Below, in pieces: positions 1 through 7,426 of a stretch of 8,239 bases of DNA. The DNA comes from an uncultured Spirochaetia bacterium (GTDB taxonomy: Bacteria > Spirochaetota > UBA4802 > JAGODF01). A program made the translations under genes and the position numbers. The DNA is taken from NCBI GenBank assembly GCA_937967705.1, contig CALCJG010000281.1, positions 1 to 8,239 on the forward strand, in the 5' to 3' direction. Under the pieces are notes generated by a model. The model saw nothing but the letters and a program-made list of their open reading frames with translations. It made no database searches and was not told the origin of the DNA. Numbering within the stretch: the stretch's first letter is position 1; each line of letters starts with the position of its first letter.

Positions 1-1721
1 TGAGCTTCCCTGCTGTAGTCCGGTTTTATACCTTTATCCATATGCTCAGGCCGCTCCGAGAGAGGCTTGCAGGTCAGTATCACCGTATCATCAGACCGTT
101 CCCGCTGCTCAATCGGCGCCTGGAAAAAATTCTCGTCCAATCGCTGGAAAAAAACATACAAGAGCCCCTCCGTCTGATTTTTCTGGTGGGAGGAGCCCTC
201 CTGCTTGGACTGAGCGCCTTTTTTCTTCTGGGCAAATCCCTTCTCCCGGAAACGGATCCGGGTTACCTGCTCCTCCGGATGACCGCACCACCGGGAACCC
301 CGATAACGGAGACCAAGCGCCGGCTGCTCCAGATGGACGGCGCCATAGCCCGATACCCCTTTGTCCGGCACAGGATTATTACAGCGGGCTACAATCCTGA
401 GGAGATCAGCGACTACTTCGGAAAAGAGAAGAGTTCCTCCACGGGAGATATCCTCATCTCCCTGGACCGCTCCTCCGGGATCACCACATCGGCGGCTCTT
501 CAGCTGATCGAAGCGTCACTGCCCGCTTCCGGCTCCGAAAACTGGGAGATAACACCGCATGAGGAATATCTGTCCGGTCTCCGCCTCAATCTGCCCCGCC
601 CCCTGCTGCGAATCACCGGCGATAATCCTGAAGACTGTTTTCGCGAAGCGCGCGCCCTCACAGAAGAACTCGGAAGGATCCCGGAAATCGCCAGGGCGGA
701 TATGCTCCCCGCCCGCGATCGGCCTGAGATACGCATCAGAGTAGATAAGAAGAAACTCGCCACCTTCGGGCTGACGCTGAAAGAGGCTGCGGATTATCTG
801 GGAGTGGCGGTAGGAGGAGAGGAGGCCGGGAAATTCATCGAGGCCGATGAGCAGACCCCCATCATCGTACGCCTGAGGGAGGAAGACCGGAAAGATTTCC
901 GGCAAATCCCTTCTCTGCTGGTCTCCCTTCCGGGAGGGAAAACGGTTCCCCTCTCCTGCTTTGCCTCCACAGAAAAGTCCCGGGGATTCCCCAGGATACT
1001 ACGGCACGATCAAAACCGCTATTTCGACATCGCCCTGACACCTTCACCGGGAATCGCCCTGAGCGGCCTGGAAAACACCGTTAAACGCCACCTTGCTTCA
1101 AAAAATATTACCGGCTCAGCACAAATTCGGCTCGTCACAAATTCCTGCGAGGAGGGTTCAGACCTTCGAAACCTTGCCCTTGCCCTGCTGATAGCCGTAC
1201 TCCTGATCTATATGATTATCGCCGCCCAGTTCGAATCCCTGACCAAGCCCCTGCTGGTCATGATGACAGTCCCCCTCGCCCTGCCGGGCATCACCCTCGC
1301 CCTGCTCCTTACCGGCCAGACCCTTAATCTGATGAGCCTGCTGGGAATGCTCATCCTGGCGGGGATGGTGGTCAACAGTGCCATCGTCCTTATGGAGAGC
1401 CTGGAAGCTCGTATCTCCCCGGGGGAGGATCCGGCCTATGCGGCGCGGGAAGGCGTTCTGTTGCGCCTCCGCCCCATACTCATGACGGTGATGACCACAG
1501 TCTTCGGACTGCTGCCGATGGCTCTGGGGCTCCTGAAGGGCTCCGAGATGCAGCTTCCCATGGCCCTCACTCTCATGGGAGGGTTAATGGCTTCAACCTT
1601 TATCACCCTCATCTGCCTCCCCGCCTGTTATGTCCTTCTGATTCGACATACTGACGTTGTACCCCGGGCATACAGGGATAGACCTGCGGACCATGATAAA
1701 AGAACAGAGGCGGCGTTATGA
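1..1721 (+). CDS. RND-family efflux permease, C-terminal half (5' end outside window)
   Basis: This is the C-terminal half of an inner-membrane RND (AcrB/MdtB-like) proton-driven exporter. The frame stays open to the left edge (first full codon at position 3), so the ATG at 42 is internal. About 572 residues are visible, against roughly 1020-1050 for the family, so TM1-TM6 and the first porter loop are missing. Numbering from the ATG at 42, I see TM7 (about 42-63) followed by the typical LLPETDPG segment, a second periplasmic porter/docking domain (about 65-370), and TM8-TM12 (about 375-534). TM10 carries GMVVNSAIVLMES and the start of TM11 carries RLRPILMT, which holds the Arg and Thr equivalent to AcrB R971 and T978. 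AcrB K940 is replaced by the Asn/Ser type seen in many single-Asp RND pumps. The stop codon overlaps the start of the next permease gene (ATGA). Family assignment is firm; the substrate cannot be told. Confidence 0.93.
   Translation, partial: SFPAVVRFYTFIHMLRPLRERLAGQYHRIIRPFPLLNRRLEKILVQSLEKNIQEPLRLIFLVGGALLLGLSAFFLLGKSLLPETDPGYLLLRMTAPPGTPITETKRRLLQMDGAIARYPFVRHRIITAGYNPEEISDYFGKEKSSSTGDILISLDRSSGITTSAALQLIEASLPASGSENWEITPHEEYLSGLRLNLPRPLLRITGDNPEDCFREARALTEELGRIPEIARADMLPARDRPEIRIRVDKKKLATFGLTLKEAADYLGVAVGGEEAGKFIEADEQTPIIVRLREEDRKDFRQIPSLLVSLPGGKTVPLSCFASTEKSRGFPRILRHDQNRYFDIALTPSPGIALSGLENTVKRHLASKNITGSAQIRLVTNSCEEGSDLRNLALALLIAVLLIYMIIAAQFESLTKPLLVMMTVPLALPGITLALLLTGQTLNLMSLLGMLILAGMVVNSAIVLMESLEARISPGEDPAYAAREGVLLRLRPILMTVMTTVFGLLPMALGLLKGSEMQLPMALTLMGGLMASTFITLICLPACYVLLIRHTDVVPRAYRDRPADHDKRTEAAL
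1706..1721 (+). promoter_or_regulatory. Ribosome binding site and ATGA coupling junction between the two RND genes
   Basis: AGAGG at 1706-1710 lies inside the end of the first permease gene, 7 nt before the ATG at 1718. The TGA of the first gene (1719-1721) shares bases with that ATG. This is a classic re-initiation junction and suggests the two subunits are made in matched amounts. Confidence 0.75.
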
Positions 1722-4700
1722 AACAGGTACTCTCCTTCCTGTTGCACCGCCGAATTGCCTCTGCCATGTTACTCCTGGCGCTTGTGACCGCGGGGATCTT
1801 TTCCTTCTTCCGTCTGGACTTCAGCGTTAACGCCGAAGAAAACGGCAACAGCCTCGCCCTCCGGGTTCGATATCCCGGACAATCCCCCTGGCGCATTGAA
1901 AAAATCCTGACCATACCCCTGGAGGAAGCTCTCACGGGCCTTCCCGGCATGAAACAGATCATATCCTCCTGCCAGGAGGGGGAAACACGCATTTACCTCA
2001 CATTCCGGCGCGGAACGGATATGCGTTACATGCCGCTACGACTGAGGGAGAGAATTGATCTAGTTCGGGGCAGTTTCCCCAGGGATGTAGAAGAGCCGGA
2101 AATCCACGGTTCCCTCCTGGACGACAGGCCTGTCATGACCCTGGCCCTGGAAAGCGATCGGTTATCGGCACCGGTGCTCAGGGAACTGGCCGAACGGAGT
2201 GTACGCAAGGATCTGCAGCGCATCGACGGCGTTTCGGAGGTCATCATCGGAGGCGGGGTGCGGAGGGAGATTCGTGTCCGGATGCGAGAATCCCATATGG
2301 GCAATCACGGCACCGATTTCCGACAGATACGAACCAGCCTTGAGGGCGCCAATACCGGCAGATCCCTTGGTCTTATGGTTTCCGACATCGGCAGGCCCCT
2401 CATTCTGGAAGGCAAATTCACGCGCTTTGACGATATCGGACATACCCCCCTGCTGTGCAGTTCCTCAGGCTCCCCCCTTCTCCTTTCCGCCGCCGCATCT
2501 CTCACTGATTTTGCCGGTCAACCGGAAAGCATCTCCCGCATTGACGGAAAAGAGGGGATCACACTGCATGTTTTCCGAAACGGCTCTGCAGACACCCTCG
2601 CTCTCGGCAAAGGGATTCGGACCGCCCTACCCGGAATGAACAGGGAAGAATACCAACTCAGGATTCTTCATGATCAATCCGTTGAAATCCGCAGATCCCT
2701 TAACAGTCTCATCAAAAGCTGCCTGAGCGGATCCCTTCTTGTCCTTATCGCCCTGGCTCTATGCACTAGGGCCCTTTCCCAGACGCTGCCGGCCTTCTGC
2801 GTCATTCCCTTTTCTCTCTGCGCCATTCTCTTCATCTTTCAGGCGTTTGAGATAACCCTCAACCCGGCAATCCTCACAGGTATAGGCATCTCGGCAGGGC
2901 TTGTAGTGGACAGCTGCATCATTGTTCTGGAGACCCTATCACCCCTCAATGGATTGGCCAGGCCTTCCGGTGATTACTCGGAACTGATCAAATCAGTTGC
3001 AGGTACCGTCAAGCCCCTTACCGCATCGACTCTGACGACCCTCTGCATATTCCTCCCCCAGCTGCTCCTGAACCGCAGCAGCAGCGATATATTCAAAAAC
3101 ATGGCCGTTGCCGTAACCGCTGCCCTGTCGGTATCCCTCCTTCTCTCCGTCACACTGATGCCCTCCCTCGCAGTTCTCATAGCCGAAAAATCCCCCCGGT
3201 GGCGGAAATATTTATGCGTCATCATTAACGCCAGAACCTCAGGGATCAAACCCGCAAACCCCTTCCCAGCACTGCTGATCCCGGCGCGCACTTTTTTGAC
3301 GCGTTTGCGGTCAAAATATCCCCGACAATTGACCCTCCCCTCCCTTCCATTTCTCTTCACCGCGTTGCTGAACAACCGCCGTCTCTGGCTTTGGGGATTA
3401 ATATCCTCCCTGATGATTGCCGTCCTGCTGCCCAGCATCATGAGAACCGAATACTTTCACACCTCCGAACGATCGGAGATATTCCTCACCTTCGAACTAC
3501 CCCCGGGCACATCCCTGGATGAGACATCCCGAAGGTCATCAGCAATGGAAAAGGCCCTTCTTGCGCTGCCGCAGATCACCGGGGTGACATCCCGGGTGGA
3601 GAAATGGCACGGAGAGATGATCATCAAGATACAGGATTCCTCTCAGGTCCCTACCCTGACAAGGATGATAAAAGACAAGTTCAGAATGGAACCGGGAACA
3701 TCCCTTTTCCTCCAGGAAGGCGGATCTTCCAAGGATTCCCGGGAGATTGACCTGCACATCACCGGTCCGGACATCTTGGTACTTCGAAGCATCGCCCGTG
3801 ATCTTGCAGGGAGATTAAAATCACAAGAAGGAATCGAAGATATCATTTACCGTTTCCGCGAGGGGCGCCCGGAGATACAGATCATCATCGATCGAGCCAA
3901 AACTCTTATGTCCGGACTCACGCCCGAATCAGTGGCCAGCCATCTGCGTCACGCTGTTTTTGGTCCCGTGGCCTCAAAGCTTATCACCGGCACGGAAACC
4001 GACATACGGCTTCAGCTCGATCGAGACTTTTCCCTCCCTCATTCCCTGGACACCCTGTCAATCCCCGGGCCCGAGGGCAGGCTGGTCCCTCTCAGGGAAC
4101 TCGCAGTCCTTAAGGAGTCACAGGGTATCATCACCCTCTGGAGACGGAACCGTTCCCGAATGGAGACCCTTACACTGAAAACCGGACATCAGGATATGGA
4201 AGCGCTGGAAAAGTCCCTCAACACCGCCATCAAAGCCGCAACGTTACCTGAAGGTTACAGCATCGAATTTTCCGACAGATTCTCATCCCTCAAAGAACGT
4301 TTATCAGAAGCGGTCACGGCACTCCTGCTCAGCGTCCTTCTGGTCTACATGGTGCTGGCCGCTATTTATGAATCCTTCCGCCTTCCCCTGATCCTCCTTT
4401 CGGTGATTCCCCCGGGACTGGCGGGCACGCTCATCTGTCTTTTCTTAGGAGGCAAGGCTCTCTCGGTACCGGTTTATCTCGGCATGATGATACTTGCAGG
4501 CATTTCCGTGAACAACGCCATCCTCATCGTCGAGGCCTACCTGATACCCCCGGCGGATAAACATTCCCTCGCCCCAATCACCCTTAGCTCCCTGACGTTG
4601 AGCCGAAAGGGACCAGTTCTGCTCACAACGTCCACTACTCTCGCTGGATTATTCCCCCTTGCCTGTGCCACCGAAAGCAATCCTTTCTGGTCAGTCTTTT

Positions 4701-4822
4701 CCCTTACCATCATATCCGGATTGCTTGCCTCAACGGTTTTTGCCTTTTTCCTCCTGCCGTTATTGGCCCGCTACTCATTCTTCCGTGACCTCTTCCCCGG
4801 CGTCCTATCCATCAAAAAATAA
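1718..4822 (+). CDS. RND-family efflux permease, full length
   Basis: A complete 1034-residue RND exporter, the usual family length. It has TM1 (about 12-31), a first periplasmic loop (about 34-330), TM2-TM6 (about 334-490), a cytoplasmic linker of about 60 residues rich in Pro and Arg, TM7 (about 557-575), a second periplasmic loop (about 576-860) and TM8-TM12 (about 862-1018). TM4 has GLVVDSC with one acidic residue, D398, where AcrB has two (D407/D408). TM10 has GISVNNAILIVE, with Asn instead of AcrB K940. R963 and T970 match AcrB R971 and T978. This makes it a single-Asp RND pump with a mostly intact proton relay. The start is set by the ATGA overlap with the upstream permease and an AGAGG at 1706-1710, 7 nt before the ATG, so the two are translationally coupled. 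By analogy with MdtB/MdtC the pair may form a mixed trimer; that is inference. Drug, metal or lipid substrate is unknown. Confidence 0.95.
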   Translation: MKQVLSFLLHRRIASAMLLLALVTAGIFSFFRLDFSVNAEENGNSLALRVRYPGQSPWRIEKILTIPLEEALTGLPGMKQIISSCQEGETRIYLTFRRGTDMRYMPLRLRERIDLVRGSFPRDVEEPEIHGSLLDDRPVMTLALESDRLSAPVLRELAERSVRKDLQRIDGVSEVIIGGGVRREIRVRMRESHMGNHGTDFRQIRTSLEGANTGRSLGLMVSDIGRPLILEGKFTRFDDIGHTPLLCSSSGSPLLLSAAASLTDFAGQPESISRIDGKEGITLHVFRNGSADTLALGKGIRTALPGMNREEYQLRILHDQSVEIRRSLNSLIKSCLSGSLLVLIALALCTRALSQTLPAFCVIPFSLCAILFIFQAFEITLNPAILTGIGISAGLVVDSCIIVLETLSPLNGLARPSGDYSELIKSVAGTVKPLTASTLTTLCIFLPQLLLNRSSSDIFKNMAVAVTAALSVSLLLSVTLMPSLAVLIAEKSPRWRKYLCVIINARTSGIKPANPFPALLIPARTFLTRLRSKYPRQLTLPSLPFLFTALLNNRRLWLWGLISSLMIAVLLPSIMRTEYFHTSERSEIFLTFELPPGTSLDETSRRSSAMEKALLALPQITGVTSRVEKWHGEMIIKIQDSSQVPTLTRMIKDKFRMEPGTSLFLQEGGSSKDSREIDLHITGPDILVLRSIARDLAGRLKSQEGIEDIIYRFREGRPEIQIIIDRAKTLMSGLTPESVASHLRHAVFGPVASKLITGTETDIRLQLDRDFSLPHSLDTLSIPGPEGRLVPLRELAVLKESQGIITLWRRNRSRMETLTLKTGHQDMEALEKSLNTAIKAATLPEGYSIEFSDRFSSLKERLSEAVTALLLSVLLVYMVLAAIYESFRLPLILLSVIPPGLAGTLICLFLGGKALSVPVYLGMMILAGISVNNAILIVEAYLIPPADKHSLAPITLSSLTLSRKGPVLLTTSTTLAGLFPLACATESNPFWSVFSLTIISGLLASTVFAFFLLPLLARYSFFRDLFPGVLSIKK

Positions 4823-4898
4823 CTTGACCGATCCTCTTCTGTATGGTCCACTCTTCCTTGTTTAAATGAAGAAAATTTTATCGTGTTAAGAGGGATAC

Positions 4899-5621
4899 AT
4901 GAAATATCTGATGACAGCCCTGTGTGTTATCACCCTGATCTTTTCGCAGACCCCCATACAGGCCAAGTGCAAAAAAGGAAACTGTAAAAACGGAAAGGGA
5001 ACTTATGTCTGGCCCGATGGACGACAGTATACCGGCACTTTCAAAAAAGGCAGGATGAGCGGAAAGGGAACCCATCTGTGGCCCAACGGGGAAAAGTATG
5101 TCGGCGATTATAAAAACCATAAAAAGAACGGCAAGGGAATCTATACCTGGCCCAACGGAACCGTCTACACCGGCGATTATAAAAACGATGAAAAGGATGG
5201 AAGAGGCGTCATCACCTTCAAGAAGGGCGATAAATATGAAGGCCAATGGAAAACAGGAAAACCCCAGGGCATGGGATCCTACATATGGTCCATCGGCGAT
5301 AAATATGAAGGAGAATGGGCAGCAGGCAAACGAAGCGGTAAAGGTGTATATTCCTGGTCCAACGGAGATAAATACGAGGGTCAGTGGTTGAAGGGCATCA
5401 GAAACGGCAAGGGTATCTACATCTGGTCTTCCAGTGAAAAATACGAAGGAGAATACAGGGATAACCAGAAACACGGTTTCGGAATCTACACATGGCCCAA
5501 CGGAGACCGTTATGAGGGGCAATGGGAAGATGGTAAAAGGAACGGCAAGGGTTCTCTTATCAGGAAAGACGGAAAGACTCAGGTGGGAACCTGGAAGGAT
5601 GACGAGTTTGTCAACCCCTGA
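4899..5621 (+). CDS. Exported MORN-repeat protein (nine repeats)
   Basis: A 240-residue protein with an N-terminal signal peptide (Lys2, hydrophobic stretch about 4-15, likely cleavage after IQA at residue 22). A short KCKKGNCK segment with Cys24 and Cys29 follows, then nine back-to-back 23-residue MORN repeats from 31 to 237, leaving only VNP at the end. The usual repeat reads NGKGxYxWPNGxKYEGxWxxGKx. Repeat 4 (VITFKKG) has lost the central Trp, and repeat 9 (SLIRKDGKTQVGTW) has lost both Trp and Tyr. The two cysteines could form a disulfide in the periplasm. MORN repeats build elongated beta-hairpin sheets that in other proteins bind proteins or lipids; the partner here is unknown. The start is supported by GAGG at 4890-4893, 5 nt before the ATG. 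The 76-bp gap after the RND gene means it may be transcribed separately or be the last gene of that operon. Family assignment is firm; role is unknown. Confidence 0.93.
   Translation: MKYLMTALCVITLIFSQTPIQAKCKKGNCKNGKGTYVWPDGRQYTGTFKKGRMSGKGTHLWPNGEKYVGDYKNHKKNGKGIYTWPNGTVYTGDYKNDEKDGRGVITFKKGDKYEGQWKTGKPQGMGSYIWSIGDKYEGEWAAGKRSGKGVYSWSNGDKYEGQWLKGIRNGKGIYIWSSSEKYEGEYRDNQKHGFGIYTWPNGDRYEGQWEDGKRNGKGSLIRKDGKTQVGTWKDDEFVNP
4989..5609 (+). repeat. Nine tandem 69-bp units encoding the MORN repeats
   Basis: The coding region from 4989 to 5609 divides exactly into nine 69-bp units with no insertion or deletion between units. Some DNA-level identity remains: a 17-nt stretch at 5226-5242 (repeat 4) is identical to 5295-5311 (repeat 5), exactly 69 bp later, and related GATAAATA(T/C)GA sequences recur in repeat 6. 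This points to growth by in-frame tandem duplication. Confidence 0.9.
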
Positions 5622-5661
5622 AATCACCCCCTCTGCCTGTATATGATGGCCAGTTGATTCC

Positions 5662-5686
5662 CGAGGGACCCGGACAGGGTCCCTCG
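5662..5686. terminator. Perfect 10-bp GC-rich hairpin without U-tract
   Basis: Left arm CGAGGGACCC (5662-5671), loop GGACA, right arm GGGTCCCTCG (5677-5686), with no mismatches. It begins 40 bp after the MORN stop codon and lies 53 bp before the hydrolase start. No run of T follows it in either direction, so it is not a standard Rho-independent terminator. It could be a U-less terminator, a block protecting the 3' end of the MORN mRNA, or a protein-binding palindrome. The structure is certain as sequence; the role is inferred. Confidence 0.5.
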
Positions 5687-5739
5687 CGATACGGTGACGA
5701 ATTTGCAGGAATGAGCCGAGATAGCCCCATTTTTATCCC

Positions 5740-6387
5740 ATGAAAAATATTCAAAGCAAAACCGCCCTGATAATCGTGGATATGCAGAAGTACTACCTAC
5801 TCCCGGAATCGGATTACTGCCGGTATTTCGAACAGCTATCTCCCGGATGTCTCGATTTCATCAGGGACCGTTGCCGTAACACAGTCATTCCCAACATACA
5901 AAGGCTCTCCCACAGCTTCCGACAGCAACAGGGGGAGATCCTTTATCTCCGTCTCTGCGGTGAAAGGGAAGACCGTTCTGATCTTCACCGTTTTTTCCAT
6001 GAAACCTATCTGAACGGCCTAATCAAAGGGTTCCCGGCAATTTACCCGCTCTCCCGGGACCCCATGTCCGATGTCCTGGATGAGCTGAAACCCCTGCCGA
6101 CAGAGGTTACCCTTACCAAAACTACTTTCAGCGCCTTCAATTCAACGGATATCGAAACGCTTTTAAAAAGCAGAGACATAGGAAACCTGGTCTTCACGGG
6201 CCTGGCCACCAGCCAGTGTGTGGAAACCACGGCCAGGGACGCATCAGACCGGGGGTTTTGTGTTATCCATCTTGATGATGCGCAGGCCGATTATGACGAA
6301 ATGACGCATAACGCCTCCCTCTACAGCTCAATAGGAGTTTGCGGTGGGAACATCATGACCACAGATGCTTATCTGGAAGGGTTTTGA
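5740..6387 (+). CDS. Isochorismatase-family cysteine hydrolase
   Basis: A 215-residue, probably cytoplasmic, stand-alone hydrolase of the isochorismatase-like superfamily, close to the usual length of about 180-220. The catalytic triad is visible: D14 in the first strand (ALIIVDMQ), K127 in TLTKTTFSAFNST, and C160 in GLATSQCVETTARDA, which has the residues that form the cis-peptide turn before the nucleophile. The following DRGF and DDA segments are also typical. Members cleave isochorismate, nicotinamide, N-carbamoyl compounds or other small amides and ethers; the substrate cannot be read from sequence, and no siderophore or NAD genes lie nearby. There is no signal peptide. The start is the only ATG downstream of an in-frame TAG at 5722-5724, yet there is no clear Shine-Dalgarno before it. 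It is convergent with the minus-strand gene, 4 bp apart. Confidence 0.9.
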   Translation: MKNIQSKTALIIVDMQKYYLLPESDYCRYFEQLSPGCLDFIRDRCRNTVIPNIQRLSHSFRQQQGEILYLRLCGEREDRSDLHRFFHETYLNGLIKGFPAIYPLSRDPMSDVLDELKPLPTEVTLTKTTFSAFNSTDIETLLKSRDIGNLVFTGLATSQCVETTARDASDRGFCVIHLDDAQADYDEMTHNASLYSSIGVCGGNIMTTDAYLEGF

Positions 6388-6405
6388 AAAATTAGGATTT
6401 TTCAA
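6384..6405. terminator. AT-rich palindrome at convergent gene ends, possible bidirectional terminator
   Basis: TTGAAAAAT (6384-6392), loop TAGG, ATTTTTCAA (6397-6405): a perfect 9-bp stem. It contains the TGA of the hydrolase (6385-6387) and the TAA of the minus-strand gene (6394-6392). Each transcript would have an A-run followed by a U-run. The stem is weak (mostly A-T), so termination efficiency is uncertain, but no other candidate lies between these converging genes. Confidence 0.35.
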
Positions 6406-6838
6406 CGCTGTTCTTTTTCTCATACAGCCAGAAACCCAGTCCCAGCAAAGTCAGGAGGAAGAAAAAAACCATCGTGTTTCTCCCCAGCACGGAACCCTGT
6501 TTTCTCCGCTCTAGGAGAATATTCAGATAGGGACCCTCCTCCTGTGTAAAGGCCTCGCCTTTCGATATTTTACTGTCAAAATACGGGATCAGGTTGTCTT
6601 TAATTTTCTGTGCATCCCGGTCAAAATTTTCATAGCGGGCGAATATCTGGGGATTCCTCAACTGCTCATAAGCCCGCTTGTAGTTTTCCGCCACATTCTT
6701 GTCGGACGAGAGAAGTCTAGCAATCTCCGGTTCTACTGAAAAGATCGAATAATAGGATATAGCGCCAAGCAGTACCGTTAATACCAAAACGATTATTGTA
6801 AAGATGAGATATATCTTCGAATCATTTATTTTTTTCAT
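6392..6838 (-). CDS. Small two-helix membrane protein, unknown function
   Basis: I do not recognise this 148-residue protein. It starts MKKINDSK, then has a strongly hydrophobic helix (about 9-32, IYLIFTIIVLVLTVLLG), a polar region of about 88 residues rich in charged and aromatic residues (33-120), and a second helix (about 121-139, VFFFLLTLLGLGFWL) ending in a Lys-rich tail. The likely topology is both ends in the cytoplasm with the middle domain in the periplasm. An open frame runs up to an ATG at 6886, but I chose 6838 because AAGGAAA (6850-6844) precedes it at good spacing, and because the earlier start would overlap the upstream lipoprotein gene by 65 bp and add an Arg-rich leader. With 6838 the overlap is 17 bp, consistent with translational coupling. 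It probably works with the lipoprotein; that is inference from position only. Confidence 0.75.
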   Translation of the reverse strand: MKKINDSKIYLIFTIIVLVLTVLLGAISYYSIFSVEPEIARLLSSDKNVAENYKRAYEQLRNPQIFARYENFDRDAQKIKDNLIPYFDSKISKGEAFTQEEGPYLNILLERRKQGSVLGRNTMVFFFLLTLLGLGFWLYEKKNSVEKS

Positions 6839-7361
6839 CAGTCTTTCCTTTTTCCTTGAAAATAGTCTCAATATCCTTCTTGTCACAGGAGATAATCCTC
6901 ATGGTAATGGATTCGCTCTTGATGTTGACCATCTCGGAAGCTCCGGTTTTTTTTCCTGAGGCCTCCTCCAGCAGCTTGTCCACCCCGACCTGTAAAAAAT
7001 CCAGTACGGGTTTCATCTCTTTTTCATTTCCTTCAAGGGTCATAGATACGGTGCCACTCTGGAATGGCAGGATGCGATCAATCTTGAAGGGATGGGACGC
7101 ATGGTAAGCAGAATCACCCAGCAGCATCTCTCCCCTTATATTCTCCAGAATAACATCGCTGTTACCGTTGGTCACGTCTCCAATCACTAGAACCGAGTAC
7201 TTAACCTGATTGTCCTTGATCTCCGCCTTCGCTATGGCCCGGGGATTCTCAACATGATCAGGCATCCTGGTACAACCAGTCATAACTCCATTAATCATCA
7301 GACAAAGGGATACAACAAAAAATCCCGCTCCCTGAATTTTTTTGCATTTATCCTTTTTCAT
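6822..7361 (-). CDS. Probable lipoprotein, unknown function
   Basis: A 179-residue protein with a lipoprotein-type signal: basic start MKKDKCKK, hydrophobic core FFVVSLCLMI, and GVMTGC with Cys30 as the likely lipidated residue. Met at -3 is unusual for the strict lipobox but tolerated in relaxed versions such as those of spirochaetes. The mature part (about 150 residues) begins with a strand-rich region (VKYSVLVIGDVTNGNSDV, then GEMLLGDSAYHASHPF) and ends in a Lys/Glu-rich tail. The pattern loosely recalls LEA14/WHy-type beta-sandwich lipoproteins, but I would not name it so. The frame extends to an ATG at 7418. I prefer 7361 because the added 19 residues (CRRGWLAPLC-type) do not suit a signal peptide, and because a likely promoter ends almost at 7418. 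The Shine-Dalgarno before 7361 is weak (GGGG, 4 nt away). It is first in a probable two-gene unit with the two-helix protein. Confidence 0.75.
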   Translation of the reverse strand: MKKDKCKKIQGAGFFVVSLCLMINGVMTGCTRMPDHVENPRAIAKAEIKDNQVKYSVLVIGDVTNGNSDVILENIRGEMLLGDSAYHASHPFKIDRILPFQSGTVSMTLEGNEKEMKPVLDFLQVGVDKLLEEASGKKTGASEMVNIKSESITMRIISCDKKDIETIFKEKGKTDEKNK

Positions 7362-7426
7362 AGAACCCCGTATACACAACGGCGCTAGCCATCCACGCCG
7401 GCATCGTTTTCCTTTCATTGCCTCAC

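Noticed and set aside
2199..2639. Open frame of 146 codons on the plus strand inside the second RND gene.
   Set aside because: It lies wholly within a well-supported RND coding region in another frame and its translation is low-complexity Ser/Pro-rich, typical of a GC-rich shadow frame.
3252..3310. Inverted repeat CCGCAAAC (3252-3259) and GTTTGCGG (3303-3310).
   Set aside because: Arms of 8 bp are 43 bp apart inside the RND linker coding sequence; expected by chance and with no sign of regulation.
2974..3441. Open frame of 155 codons on the minus strand inside the second RND gene.
   Set aside because: Antisense to conserved TM5-TM7 coding sequence, with no motif or context support.
4824..4852. 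TTGACC just after the RND stop codon as a -35 element for the MORN gene.
   Set aside because: No acceptable -10 sequence lies 16-18 bp downstream; the nearest TATGGT is only 12 bp away.
4878..5627. Long open frame (249 codons) on the minus strand covering the whole MORN gene, itself repetitive.
   Set aside because: It is the antisense shadow of the 69-bp periodic MORN coding sequence: one repeat free of antisense stops makes the whole array free of them. It has no separate ribosome site or recognisable protein features.
6839..6886. Upstream ATG at 6886 as the start of the two-helix membrane protein.
   Set aside because: It would overlap the lipoprotein gene by 65 bp, and a better-spaced ribosome site precedes the ATG at 6838.
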